A DNA stretch of 43,637 nt from Limosilactobacillus gorillae (lineage in GTDB: Bacteria > Bacillota > Bacilli > Lactobacillales > Lactobacillaceae): NCBI RefSeq assembly GCF_001293735.1, contig NZ_BCAH01000035.1, positions 1 to 43,637 of the forward strand. Direction: 5' to 3'. Positions 23,580 to 33,025 of the stretch are shown here, piece after piece; the first letter of the stretch is position 1; each line of letters opens with the position of its first letter. A program made the position numbers and the translations under genes. The notes below the pieces were generated by a model. It saw nothing but the letters and a program-made list of their open reading frames with translations, did not search any database and was not told where the DNA came from.

Positions 23580-25070
23580 TTAGTCGATACCACTCATTAA
23601 AGCGTGGATCCGTTTAACAAAGAACATCAAAATAATTCCAAAGATAATCGAAACTAACCCGATAACAATGAAGTACGGGACTTCGGTTGCGGAAGAATAG
23701 TACTTAACAATCTGAGCATTAACCGCCTGTCCCACTGAATCAGCCATGTACCACAGACTCATCATCTGGGACTTAAAGGCCTTAGGAGCCAACTTAGTCG
23801 TTACAGAAAGTCCAATTGGTGAGTTTAGCATTTCACCGATCTCTACTAGGAACCAGGAGCCAACCAACCATAGCGGTGATACTCGGCCCGCCGTTCCAAA
23901 CAGCATCCCTGGAATTGCCATCCAAACGTAGGAAAAACCGGCAAAAATAAGGGCCCAGGCAAACTTCCCTGGTGAGCTAGGTTGCTTCTTCCAGTTATCC
24001 CACAAGAAGACGAAGACCGGCGTCAACAGCATGATGAAGAGCGGGTTAAGTGTCTGAAAGTTAGCGGCGGCAAAGTGCCAGCCCCCAATATGAAGGATGG
24101 TCCGCTGCTCAGCAAAAAGAGCTAAGACAACTGAACCCGATTCTTCAATTCCCCAGAAAATAGCCGCCGCAATAAAGAGCGGAATGTAGGCCACAACCCG
24201 CTTACGTTCTAACTTAGTTACCTTATTAGAGCGGAGCATCATCACAAAGTACACAACTGGCATAGCGATAGCAACCACAGTAATTAAGTTAATGATGTTA
24301 TCAATATTTAAGCCGTGCAACAGCGCCATAATCCCCAAGACAATGGCCAGGGCAATCACAATCATGGCCGCCCAAAAACTAACCGTCTTCTTTTCTCGTG
24401 GCGTTAGTGGATCATCCGGGGTAAGACTCGTTTCCGGAAGGTACTTATTACCGTCCCAAATGTATTGGACCAGGCCAAAGAACATCCCGATCGCAGCCAG
24501 GGCAAAGCCGGCATGGAAGTTTTGCTCAGCCCCAAAGAGGTGAAAACCAAAGCCATTTGCGGCCCACGGAACTGCCCATGGTGCCACAACCGCTCCCAGG
24601 TTGATTCCGAAGACAAACATTGAAAAGCCGGCATCACGGCGTCGGTCGTTTTCCTGGTACAGGTCCCCAACCATTGATGAAGATGCTGGGTTTAAAAGTC
24701 CAGATCCAATCACAATGAAGAAAATGGAACCATATAAAGCTTTTACCCCAAAGGGGAGGGAAAGGCAAATGTGGCCTAACATGATCAAGAATCCACCGAT
24801 GAAGACGGTCCGCCGCGTCCCCCAAACCCGGTCGGCTAACCAGCCCCCAACGATCGTTGAAATGTAAACCAGTGACCCGTAGATGGACATAATTGAGGCG
24901 GCAGTGGCCTGGTCAATCCCCAGCCCCCCCTTAGTAACAGCGTAGTACATGTAGAATAACAGGATTGCCCGCATTCCGTAGTAGGAAAAGCGTTCCCACA
25001 TAACGGTGAAGAAGAGGGTCGAAAGCCCCCGCGGTTGGCCAAAGAAGGCCGTATCCGTTTGTTGATTCAT
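23580..25070 (-). CDS. dtpT: Proton-dependent di-/tripeptide transporter (POT/PTR family)
   Basis: 496 residues with about 14 membrane segments. It has the POT signature MWERFSYYGMRAILLFY in TM1 and the MFS-like loop GGWLADRVWGTRRTV. It imports di- and tripeptides with protons. GGGAG precedes the ATG. It is a single gene with a strong promoter overlapped by nested inverted repeats and a strong terminator. Confidence 0.93.
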   Translation of the reverse strand: MNQQTDTAFFGQPRGLSTLFFTVMWERFSYYGMRAILLFYMYYAVTKGGLGIDQATAASIMSIYGSLVYISTIVGGWLADRVWGTRRTVFIGGFLIMLGHICLSLPFGVKALYGSIFFIVIGSGLLNPASSSMVGDLYQENDRRRDAGFSMFVFGINLGAVVAPWAVPWAANGFGFHLFGAEQNFHAGFALAAIGMFFGLVQYIWDGNKYLPETSLTPDDPLTPREKKTVSFWAAMIVIALAIVLGIMALLHGLNIDNIINLITVVAIAMPVVYFVMMLRSNKVTKLERKRVVAYIPLFIAAAIFWGIEESGSVVLALFAEQRTILHIGGWHFAAANFQTLNPLFIMLLTPVFVFLWDNWKKQPSSPGKFAWALIFAGFSYVWMAIPGMLFGTAGRVSPLWLVGSWFLVEIGEMLNSPIGLSVTTKLAPKAFKSQMMSLWYMADSVGQAVNAQIVKYYSSATEVPYFIVIGLVSIIFGIILMFFVKRIHALMSGID

Positions 25071-25090
25071 TAAAAAAATTCTCCCATCTC

Positions 25091-25144
25091 TTGTATAATT
25101 ATCGACAATAGTATCAATTATACAACTATTGTATGGCGGGTCAA
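25091..25144 (-). promoter_or_regulatory. dtpT promoter overlapped by two interlocked inverted repeats
   Basis: TTGACC (25144-25139), a 16-base spacer and TATAAT (25122-25117) form a good sigma-A promoter. One dyad pairs TTGTATAATT (25091-25100) with AATTATACAA (25116-25125). The other pairs ACAATAGT (25105-25112) with ACTATTGT (25125-25132). Both cover or flank the -10, which suggests a repressor. The protein is not known to me. Confidence 0.7.
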
Positions 25145-25251
25145 GAGAACGCCCTTAATTGGACGAAATCCCGAGGATAATCATCAACTTTTTTCTAATT
25201 TTCCCTTGCCTTTTTCTCAAATTATCGGTACACTTAATAGGCAGTTTTGAT

Positions 25252-25323
25252 TGGGCTATAGCCAAGTGGTAAGGCAACGGTTTTTGGTACCGTCATGCGC
25301 TGGTTCGAACCCAGCTAGCCCAA
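25252..25323 (+). tRNA. tRNA-Gln (anticodon TTG)
   Basis: A 72-base cloverleaf. The acceptor stem is TGGGCTA/TAGCCCA, the anticodon loop TTTTGGT sits in an ACGG/CCGT stem, and the T-arm is CTGGTTCGAACCCAG. CCA is not encoded. A promoter-like TTGCCT...TACACT lies upstream. Confidence 0.95.
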
Positions 25324-25329
25324 TGAGAT

Positions 25330-25358
25330 GGCGGTCACCTTGAGTGGCCGCCTTTTTT
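25330..25358 (+). terminator. Terminator after tRNA-Gln
   Basis: A 9-bp stem GGCGGTCAC/GTGGCCGCC with one wobble, then six T. Confidence 0.9.
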
Positions 25359-25381
25359 GTACCAAGTAAGGAGGATTTTCG

Positions 25382-26194
25382 ATGACACTACCTTTTCAAG
25401 CAATCGCCTTTGACATTGACGCAACCTTCGTCCGAGATGATAAAAGCTATGATCGAATTCGTTTCGAACGCCTCTTAACCGCCTTTGAGGAACGCGGGGT
25501 CAAGATGATCGTTGCATCCGGCAATCAGTACGAATGCCTAGCTAACTACTTTCCAGCTACCATGGAGCACCTCACCTTCGTTTCTGAAAATGGTGCTCAT
25601 CTTGTTAGTCAAGGAAAGTCCCTGGTTGAAAAGACGGTAAACCCAGATACTGCAAGAGACGTAATTGCCTTTTTATGCCAGGATCTGAACTTAACCCCCT
25701 CCCTGTCTGGGACTAAGCACGGCTACATCTACGCCGGACTTGATAAAACAATCCTTGCACGACAAAAGTTTTACTTTCCCAATCACGTTTTAGTGACTGA
25801 TTATCAAGACCTGCCAGAAGATAACTATTACCAGCTTTCTTTTCTGCTGGATGCAAAACAAATTGACCAACAACTGGCAGCTGTAAACGAACGGTTCGGA
25901 TCCCTGGTCCGAATTACACCAAGCGGTAACGGATCAGTAGATATCACCGTCCCCGGGATTAACAAAGCGACCGCCCTTTCCGATCTCTTAAACAGCTGGG
26001 GACTGACAGGCGACAACCTAATCGCCTTTGGTGACGGAGGTAACGATGTGGAGATGCTAAAACTAGCTAAGTTCGGCTACGCCATGCAGAACGCCGGACC
26101 AGCTGCGATTGCCGCAGCCAACCACCGCACCCCACTCGACAATAATCACGACGGGGTACTCGACGTCCTGGAAAGTTACTTAGATAACAACTAA
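25382..26194 (+). CDS. HAD-superfamily (Cof-type IIB) phosphatase
   Basis: 270 residues. Motif I is FDIDATF with D11 and D13 as nucleophile and acid/base. Motif II is VASGN, and motif IV GDGGNDVEMLKLA is near residue 220. The C2 cap lies between. Such enzymes hydrolyse sugar phosphates or flavin phosphates; the substrate cannot be read. AAGGAGGATTTTCG precedes the ATG. Confidence 0.9.
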   Translation: MTLPFQAIAFDIDATFVRDDKSYDRIRFERLLTAFEERGVKMIVASGNQYECLANYFPATMEHLTFVSENGAHLVSQGKSLVEKTVNPDTARDVIAFLCQDLNLTPSLSGTKHGYIYAGLDKTILARQKFYFPNHVLVTDYQDLPEDNYYQLSFLLDAKQIDQQLAAVNERFGSLVRITPSGNGSVDITVPGINKATALSDLLNSWGLTGDNLIAFGDGGNDVEMLKLAKFGYAMQNAGPAAIAAANHRTPLDNNHDGVLDVLESYLDNN

Positions 26195-26247
26195 ACACTA
26201 CGCCCGCCGTTATGTTAGAATTAAAGTAACATGAAGGAGGGATTTCT

Positions 26248-27108
26248 ATGCTTGCAACCGTTACTGGTGCCACTGGCCACCTTGGCCGGCGGATTATCAA
26301 TCAGTTAAATCGTTTTTTGATGCCCAATCAAATCCGAATTGGAGCACACACCGTCACCAAAGCCCGGGGTCTCAAGGAAGCAGGCTATCAAGTGGCCCAC
26401 CTTGATTACCAGATTCCCCCGACCTTAGTACCCGCCCTTGGTGATAGCGACCTGGTTATCTACGTACCATCTTTAACTTACAATCTAATTGACCGAGTCA
26501 CCGAACTGGAAAACCTGCTAACTGCCATGCAAAAGGCTCACGTGTCCAACTTAGTAGCAGTCTCCTTTTTCGCCGATCAAGCTAATAATCCCTTTCGGAT
26601 GGCGCCCTTTTACGCCTACTTACCCGCCCGCCTGGCTGGTAGTGGCCTCAACTACGCCATCGTTAAGAATGCTCTGTACGCCGACCCATTAGTATCATAT
26701 CTACCTGAGCTGATTGAGCGCCAAAACATTATTTACCCCGTCGGCAATCAGAAACTAGCTTTTATTTCCCAGGAAAACTCGGCCGAAGCAATCGCCAAGG
26801 TGGCAATGACCCCCGCCTTGCGTGATCACGGTCAAACCTATTTATTAACCCAGAACCAAGCTTTATCCATGTCTGAATTAGCTAAGATTATGACGACGAT
26901 CACCCGAAAAACCATCGGCTACCAGCCCGTCAGCCTAGCTGAATTTGCCCATATTTACCATGATGAAGGCGATGGTAACGAACTTGCCTCCATGTACCAG
27001 GCTGGGGCAATGGGCCTGCTCAGTGGCGTTAGCAATGACTTCGTCAAGATCACCGGCCACGCCCCAACTTCCATGGCGGACTTTCTAATGAATAACTACC
27101 ACCCTTAA
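26248..27108 (+). CDS. NmrA/NAD(P)-binding Rossmann protein
   Basis: 286 residues of the atypical SDR (NmrA/YtfG quinone-oxidoreductase-like) family. The nucleotide motif is TVTGATGHLGRRI at residues 4-16. Members act as NADPH sensors or quinone reductases. GAAGGAGGG precedes the ATG. It is 50 bases after the HAD gene and probably has its own promoter. Confidence 0.85.
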   Translation: MLATVTGATGHLGRRIINQLNRFLMPNQIRIGAHTVTKARGLKEAGYQVAHLDYQIPPTLVPALGDSDLVIYVPSLTYNLIDRVTELENLLTAMQKAHVSNLVAVSFFADQANNPFRMAPFYAYLPARLAGSGLNYAIVKNALYADPLVSYLPELIERQNIIYPVGNQKLAFISQENSAEAIAKVAMTPALRDHGQTYLLTQNQALSMSELAKIMTTITRKTIGYQPVSLAEFAHIYHDEGDGNELASMYQAGAMGLLSGVSNDFVKITGHAPTSMADFLMNNYHP

Positions 27109-27118
27109 CAATTGAGAC

Positions 27119-27159
27119 GCCCCCTCTTGGAGACACTTTAAAGTGCTTTCAAGGGGGGC
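27119..27159. terminator. Terminator between converging NmrA-like and DUF915 genes
   Basis: A long interrupted stem starting GCCCCCTCTTGG and ending CAAGGGGGGC, with CACTTTAAAGTG at the tip. It may serve both strands. Confidence 0.8.
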
Positions 27160-27174
27160 TCTTTGCTGATTCAA

Positions 27175-28032
27175 CTATTTAGCCCACAGGAAGTTGATCA
27201 ATATTCGATCAACCTGGGTGTTGCTATGTAGCTTGGAGTGTTGAGCCTGCTTACCGGTGAAGCGATGTTCTTGGTAAGACTTGGCCCGGTCTTTAACCAA
27301 GTATTTTAGGGTCTGGCTAGACTTATTGGTGACCCGACCATCACTACCCTTGCCAGTATCGCCATAAAGATTTAACACGGCTGCTTGTTTAGGGTAGACA
27401 TTACGTAGCTTTAATAATTCCCTGTAGCTAGTGGTCATCCTGTTAGGTTGACCGGTTTGAGCGGCCACCGAAAGTCCCGCCGGCTGATCATAGCCGATGA
27501 TGCCATCAAAATGCCCAGCAATCGCGACCTGTTTTTGGAGCTGAGGCAGCTGTTTGTCTTCGGCGTTGTTCACAAGGTAAAAGGTAATTGCCATGTTTCC
27601 CATCGAGTGCCCAACCAGGTTCATCTTCTTGAATCCATACTTCTTTTGTAGGGCAACAACCACGTTTCTAGCGTAGCGGGCGGCCACTTGATAATCATGG
27701 TTTCGGTTGTCGGCAAAATTGACCTCTACAATCGGATTAATGGCTCCGTTCTTAATCGTTCCAACCAGATTAACCGTCCCATTCTTCGTAACGTTGGCCC
27801 GAATGATCGTTTTGGTTACCCCAGCCTGCTTAGCAGCCTGGGCCATATGGTCTTCAGCATTGGCACTAGATCCATACCCGTGGAAAAACAAGGTCGGTGT
27901 TGTCGACTGAACATACTTATCCTGATTCTGCCGGGCATGTCCCCAGCTGCCCACCCCCAAGATAACACTAAATACGATGATGATTCCCAGTACAACTCCC
28001 CAACTTAGCGTTTGCGTTTGCTTTTTCTTCAT
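27175..28032 (-). CDS. DUF915 alpha/beta hydrolase, membrane-anchored or secreted, paralogue 1
   Basis: 285 residues from ATG at 28032, behind GGAGGAAAGTGGA. One N-terminal membrane segment (about 11-29) then an external hydrolase domain: the oxyanion loop FFHGYGSS, the nucleophile elbow GHSMGN with S143, and a C-terminal His in QHSKLH. DUF915 enzymes are common in lactobacilli and probably act on esters or lipids outside the cell. A second copy is at 40852-41745. Confidence 0.9.
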   Translation of the reverse strand: MKKKQTQTLSWGVVLGIIIVFSVILGVGSWGHARQNQDKYVQSTTPTLFFHGYGSSANAEDHMAQAAKQAGVTKTIIRANVTKNGTVNLVGTIKNGAINPIVEVNFADNRNHDYQVAARYARNVVVALQKKYGFKKMNLVGHSMGNMAITFYLVNNAEDKQLPQLQKQVAIAGHFDGIIGYDQPAGLSVAAQTGQPNRMTTSYRELLKLRNVYPKQAAVLNLYGDTGKGSDGRVTNKSSQTLKYLVKDRAKSYQEHRFTGKQAQHSKLHSNTQVDRILINFLWAK

Positions 28033-28258
28033 TCCACTTTCCTCCATTTTGGTTAGGGCGTTCCCTTTTAACTATCTCCAATGGTTTTTTACATTATAGA
28101 TACTGGTTCTTTTTTCGTAAAATACCTTCTTTGACCTTGCTTTAATTCAACTAATGCATAACTTTTTATCCAAAAATGAGACAATTCTAACTTACGAGGC
28201 TAAAAAAATTATGGTAATGTAATCAATTGTTGAATTAAGAAAGGGAGTTGAAATACTT

Positions 28259-29713
28259 ATGGAAAACACACAAGCGAGAACCAGTCATGAACGTCATGCC
28301 TCACTCGCCCGGGTCCGCCACCCGAAGTTAGCGATGGTCTCCATGTTATTGGGAGCCTTCGTGGGGATGTTTTCAGAAACATCCTTAAATATCGCCCTCC
28401 CCAAACTGGGCGTTGCCTTTAATATGTCGACGGCCACTCTCCAGTGGTTAGTGACGGGTTACATGCTAATTATCGGGATCATCATGCCACTGTCTTCAAT
28501 TATCTCCAAGTGGTTTACAACCCGGCAGATCATCATCTTTGCCCTGGTTGACTTTATCGTCGGTAGCGCCCTGTCTGCTATGGCGCCAAACTTCGCCCTC
28601 CTTTTAACTGGCCGGGTTATTCAAGGAATTGGGACCGGCTTGATCCTACCGCTAATGTTTGCCGTTGCCATGCAAATTTTCCCACCAGAAAAGTTAGGGG
28701 CCGTTAACGGAGTGATGGCCCTTGTGATCATGTTCGCCCCAGCAATTGGACCAACTTTGACCGGGTTGATCCTCGGATTTTCATCTTGGCGGTGGATCTT
28801 CTGGTCCTTCATCCCCGTCCTCGTAATCGCCCTGATCTTTGCTATTATGGAACTAGAAAACGTTGGCCGCATCAGCAAGCCCAAGGTCGACGTCCTATCA
28901 ATTATCGAATCAATCATCGGTTTTTCTGGAATTGTTGCCGGCGCCAGCCTATCAAGTCGCTTTGGCTGGGCTAGCTGGCAAGTGATCGTTAGCCTACTAG
29001 TTGGGATTGTTGTCTTAGGGTTATACATCCGGCGTCAGCTTACTCTGGAAGTTCCAATCTTAAACCTCCGTGTCTTAAAGAATAAGGATTTCACTGTTGC
29101 CACCCTGTTGGTAATGCTTGACTTTGCCATTATCCTTTCAGCCATGTACCTGATGCCGCAATACATCCAAAATGGGGTCGGTATCGCCGTTGCCCTAACT
29201 GGGATCATTATGCTACCAGGGGGAATTATCAACGCCGCAACCTCTGCAATTGCCGGCCGGCTTTATGATAATATTGGTGCAAAGCGCCCGGCAATCATCG
29301 GCTTTATCATCGCCCTGATTGGGGCAATCATGCTGGCCACGGCCTCTGATACTGCCAGTGTTGCTTACATCATTGCTGCTCATGTAATCTTGATGATTGG
29401 GGCTCCGCTTGCCATGTCTCCTTCCCAAACCGCAGCCTTAAACTCCTTGGCTGGTCGGGAAGCTGGTGATGGGTCGACAATCTTAAATACCATACAACAA
29501 GTTATCGGTGCACTTACAACGGCCTTAGCCACCTCCTTCTTAGAGCTAGGCCGGACAACGGCGACCGGTTCGGCGGCTGCCCGCTTTACGGCAGGGGCTC
29601 ACACCGGCTTTTACTTCACGATTGCCTTAATTATCATCGCCCTGATTATCTCTTCTCAGCTTAAGGGACACCAAGAAGGCCATGCAATTAAACTTGATAA
29701 AATGGGTAAATAG
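28259..29713 (+). CDS. MFS exporter, DHA2 family (14 segments)
   Basis: 484 residues with the DHA2 N-terminal motif ETSLNIALPKLGVAFNMS, the TM4-5 block LTGRVIQGIGTGLILPL and motif-C-like GPTLTGLILGFSSWRWIF. It is likely a multidrug or metabolite/proton antiporter. GAAAGGGAG precedes the ATG. No local regulator is adjacent. The 211-base upstream region has no further gene. Confidence 0.92.
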   Translation: MENTQARTSHERHASLARVRHPKLAMVSMLLGAFVGMFSETSLNIALPKLGVAFNMSTATLQWLVTGYMLIIGIIMPLSSIISKWFTTRQIIIFALVDFIVGSALSAMAPNFALLLTGRVIQGIGTGLILPLMFAVAMQIFPPEKLGAVNGVMALVIMFAPAIGPTLTGLILGFSSWRWIFWSFIPVLVIALIFAIMELENVGRISKPKVDVLSIIESIIGFSGIVAGASLSSRFGWASWQVIVSLLVGIVVLGLYIRRQLTLEVPILNLRVLKNKDFTVATLLVMLDFAIILSAMYLMPQYIQNGVGIAVALTGIIMLPGGIINAATSAIAGRLYDNIGAKRPAIIGFIIALIGAIMLATASDTASVAYIIAAHVILMIGAPLAMSPSQTAALNSLAGREAGDGSTILNTIQQVIGALTTALATSFLELGRTTATGSAAARFTAGAHTGFYFTIALIIIALIISSQLKGHQEGHAIKLDKMGK

Positions 29714-29817
29714 GTAACTAGTAACAGCTAATCGGATTAGGTATTCTTACCTGATTTTTACGCTAAAAGCACTTAGTACGCTAGTTAATAACATATCCAA
29801 TAGCCTATAATCATAAT

Positions 29818-29859
29818 AAAACCCCCATAGTTGAGCTTTTGCCCAACTATGGGGGTTTT
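29818..29859. terminator. Bidirectional terminator between the DHA2 exporter and yfhO
   Basis: Perfect 16-bp stem AAAACCCCCATAGTTG / CAACTATGGGGGTTTT. Confidence 0.93.
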
Positions 29860-29892
29860 CAGAAACGTTCAGAATTGGGAACTCCCTTTATT

Positions 29893-32790
29893 TTATCGCC
29901 GCCGGCGGTTAGTAACCAGCGTCCCCACGGCTGCTACTAAGGTCAATAAGATTCCCACTAGACTAACCTTAGCCCCCAAGGCCAGACCCGGGACATGGTA
30001 ACGTAGGACAACCCGGTGATGACCAGCGGGTAAACGTAGCCCTAAGAAGGCCTGATTGGTCCGTAAGAGTTTAACTGGGTGCCCATCAACCATGGCGCGC
30101 CAGCCGCTGGAGTATGGAATTGATGAAGTTAAGATCCCGGTCCGCGTCGTTGTGATCGTTCCGGAAACTTGGTTAGTACTAAAGTGCAAATTATTCAAGG
30201 CGTGTTTTTGAATGGTTTTGACCTGTTGGTCGTAATCACGGCCAAGTTGTTCGGCCTCAACCGTGTACTTTAACCGGTAGACTCCCAACTTACTTAAGGT
30301 TAAACCCACACTTTTTGGCAAGTTCCCGCTAAAGTAGCCTAGGTTAAGCGTTCCATTATTAACCAACTTGAAGAAGGATAAGATTGATTGCTTAGGTTGG
30401 GTAAGTTCTTCTTGCCCCTTTGGCGAGGTTAACGTAATCGTAAAGGACTTATCTGGCGCCCCTGTTAAGACTAGTTTACGCCAATTCTGGTAGCGGGCGA
30501 ACTTAGCGTTGTACGTTGCCCCTGGGTTAGTTAGCATGTACTGGTCGTGAGCCGCCTCAAGATCCAATTCTTTCTTCATGCTGAAGGGACTGAACTTGAT
30601 GGAGGTAAAATCAACGTGCAATTCACTTCCCTGAGTCGCCTTCTTGACAGCCTTTTGCGTTAGATTCGGAAAGGTCAATCGGTAGGTTTCAGCCGGGTCA
30701 GTTTGTACCAGTTTCTTACTGTCCGTTGGCGTTAACCGGTTAGACATCAGAACGGCAGTAATCTTCTTTACCTGGCCGCTTAGATCGGCCGTTTTTAATC
30801 CGCGAATGGCTGATTGGTTACCAGCAACCACTACCCCGGACGCCAGGGCACGTTCTTTTTGGGTCGCCGTTAAGTTTTGATAAGTCGACTGCTTAATAGC
30901 GGTGTCCTGCCAGTACAAGAGGGGGAAGGCGTTTTTAGTTTTGTAGCGGCTGGTTTGAATGGTTGTTAAATCATCCGTCGTCTGGGCGTTGCTTGGTTGA
31001 CCCTGATCGTAATTGATAATTGGATCAGACGTCTTATCTAACGTATAGCCGGCAGGAATCTTTTCGGCATTATCACCATTCGACTGTACAAAGAGGTACT
31101 TAACACCGAAGAAGTTATTTAAGACCGTCCGGTCATCAAGTTGGTTGAGCGGAATATTAGATTGATACTGAACGTTGCCTAAAGAACGCGAAAACGCCCC
31201 AAGATACTTGTTTTGAAGCGAGTAATAGGACTTAACAGCGTTTAGGCCACTAGTTAAATCATTATACATCTTCAGTGAGTCAATAATGTCGTTATTAGAA
31301 ATCGTGTTAACCCGATAAAAGGACTTCTTAGTAAGGTTTTGATCTAAGTTCCCGTAGCGCTGGCTGGTAATCGCCTGGTATTGGCCACGAGTCAGCATAT
31401 CGTTTGCAAACCCGCCGTTATAAGGAAGTGCCGCGTAAAGGGCATTGAAGCAGACATTTAATAAGATAACGCCAAAGAGCCACCGCTCAGCTACTTCCTG
31501 AGGTTTCCCAATTGCCCACGAAATAGTCATCAGAGAAATCAGCAGGAAAATAACCGGAACAAAGAGGTTATCATCGTTTTTAAAAAAGTAGGTTGCCACT
31601 AAGACGATCAGGTAGATCCCAGTGGCGATCATCAGTGTGCGAAAGGTGTGGGGACTCAGGGTTGGAACATTTTGGAGTAAAAGGCAGACCGTCATTGCTA
31701 GCGGGAGGTAGATCAAAAGCGTCCATCGGTTGGAGGCTGACATCATCCCGTTGAAAAAGGCCCCACAGGCCGGGATCAAAAGCATGATCAAGGCCAAACC
31801 AAGGCTAATTGCTAAGAGCGGGTATTTTCGAGGGCGCGTGTACAGGTAGACAATCGCCAAGAAGGTAATCGCTGCCAACCCTAGCGCCGACCAGAACATG
31901 AAGGTCGTATCGTCCCCATTGATTAATTGCTTGGGTAAAAAAAGGTAATAATATAGTGGGTAGGTCTTTAAACCGTTTGCAAATTCAGCTCCAGCCCGGG
32001 TTGAGTTTTGAACCGCTAGTAGTTCCGGAATTAATAGAATTGCCGAGACAAGCAAGGAGGACACAGTGGCAAAACCTAATTTTAGCAAGGTCTTACCATA
32101 CGCCAGGCTAGTTCGGTAACGCGTTACGACCCGTAAGATGAGGTAGATAATTGTCCCCACCCCAACCACAAAGGCTAGGTAGTAATTGGCAATTAACATC
32201 CAGACAAAGGCCCCTGTTAAGGGCCAAGCGCTCCCCCCTTTTAAGACCCGTTCCAACTGAACGATTAGAATTGGAAATAGCATAAAGGTGGTTGTGAACA
32301 TTGGTTGGGCAACGGCGGCGTACAAAAGGTAGGAGTTCACCATGTAAACGGCGGTCCCACCCAGGATAACTCGGTCCGAGAAGGAAAAGTGTTGGGCAAA
32401 ATAGACAAAGGCTAATCCAACACAATACATCCGAATAACGATGATGATCTGGTAGGCCAGGGAAACCTTAGCTGCCGGAAATAGTAGGGCCAAGTAGGCA
32501 AAAACATCCCCGATCGTGTAGTAAGAATAAACTTGGAAGGTATCTGTCCCCACCCCCATTTGCCAGGACCAGAACTGGTGACTTGAAAATGGATGGTGCA
32601 GCCATTGAATAACCAGCTCCCGATACTTAGCCATCAACGGGAGGTGCTGATTTAAAGCGTCTGTGTTCCAAATTAGGGTGTGGCCGGTAACGGCATCCCC
32701 CCCAAACATCGCCAGAGCAAGCACTAAAAAGAGCAAGGTATATTTAAAATACAGGGCTCGCAGCGGCCGGCGGTAAAAATTGAAATCCAT
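29893..32790 (-). CDS. yfhO: YfhO-family membrane protein
   Basis: 965 residues: a GT-C-like N-terminal block of about 12 membrane segments with an early Asp in WNTDALNQHLP, a large external domain at about 450-920, a last segment and an RRRR tail. YfhO proteins add sugars to teichoic acids or other envelope polymers, using lipid-linked sugars. Its substrate here is unknown. The domain end GWRAMVDGHPVKLL is typical. It is a single gene with only a moderate AAGTAGG site. Confidence 0.92.
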   Translation of the reverse strand: MDFNFYRRPLRALYFKYTLLFLVLALAMFGGDAVTGHTLIWNTDALNQHLPLMAKYRELVIQWLHHPFSSHQFWSWQMGVGTDTFQVYSYYTIGDVFAYLALLFPAAKVSLAYQIIIVIRMYCVGLAFVYFAQHFSFSDRVILGGTAVYMVNSYLLYAAVAQPMFTTTFMLFPILIVQLERVLKGGSAWPLTGAFVWMLIANYYLAFVVGVGTIIYLILRVVTRYRTSLAYGKTLLKLGFATVSSLLVSAILLIPELLAVQNSTRAGAEFANGLKTYPLYYYLFLPKQLINGDDTTFMFWSALGLAAITFLAIVYLYTRPRKYPLLAISLGLALIMLLIPACGAFFNGMMSASNRWTLLIYLPLAMTVCLLLQNVPTLSPHTFRTLMIATGIYLIVLVATYFFKNDDNLFVPVIFLLISLMTISWAIGKPQEVAERWLFGVILLNVCFNALYAALPYNGGFANDMLTRGQYQAITSQRYGNLDQNLTKKSFYRVNTISNNDIIDSLKMYNDLTSGLNAVKSYYSLQNKYLGAFSRSLGNVQYQSNIPLNQLDDRTVLNNFFGVKYLFVQSNGDNAEKIPAGYTLDKTSDPIINYDQGQPSNAQTTDDLTTIQTSRYKTKNAFPLLYWQDTAIKQSTYQNLTATQKERALASGVVVAGNQSAIRGLKTADLSGQVKKITAVLMSNRLTPTDSKKLVQTDPAETYRLTFPNLTQKAVKKATQGSELHVDFTSIKFSPFSMKKELDLEAAHDQYMLTNPGATYNAKFARYQNWRKLVLTGAPDKSFTITLTSPKGQEELTQPKQSILSFFKLVNNGTLNLGYFSGNLPKSVGLTLSKLGVYRLKYTVEAEQLGRDYDQQVKTIQKHALNNLHFSTNQVSGTITTTRTGILTSSIPYSSGWRAMVDGHPVKLLRTNQAFLGLRLPAGHHRVVLRYHVPGLALGAKVSLVGILLTLVAAVGTLVTNRRRR

Positions 32791-32946
32791 GATAATACCT
32801 ACTTTAAAAAATTTATAACCCCTTCATTTTACCGCATCCGCGCCGCCAGCTGGTAAATCTTCTATAAAAATTAGATAAGTAAAGTGAGGGTGCCAAAACG
32901 TCATGCATCAATTTAGGTTTATTATACCGCGTCAACGATTATTCAA

Positions 32947-32976
32947 TTTACCAGTGATCATAAAAAGGATTAAAAT
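32947..32976 (+). promoter_or_regulatory. Probable kup promoter
   Basis: TTTACC, 18 bases, TAAAAT. A small hairpin CCCGG/CCGGG lies between it and the ribosome site. I see no c-di-AMP riboswitch of the ydaO type, which often precedes kup genes. Confidence 0.4.
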
Positions 32977-33025
32977 ATAAACATCTAAATGCCCCGGTAT
33001 TTCCCGGGAAATGGAAGGAACTGCC

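Noticed and set aside
32791-33025. c-di-AMP (ydaO-type) riboswitch before kup
   Set aside because: The conserved core is absent; only a short CCCGG/CCGGG hairpin is present.
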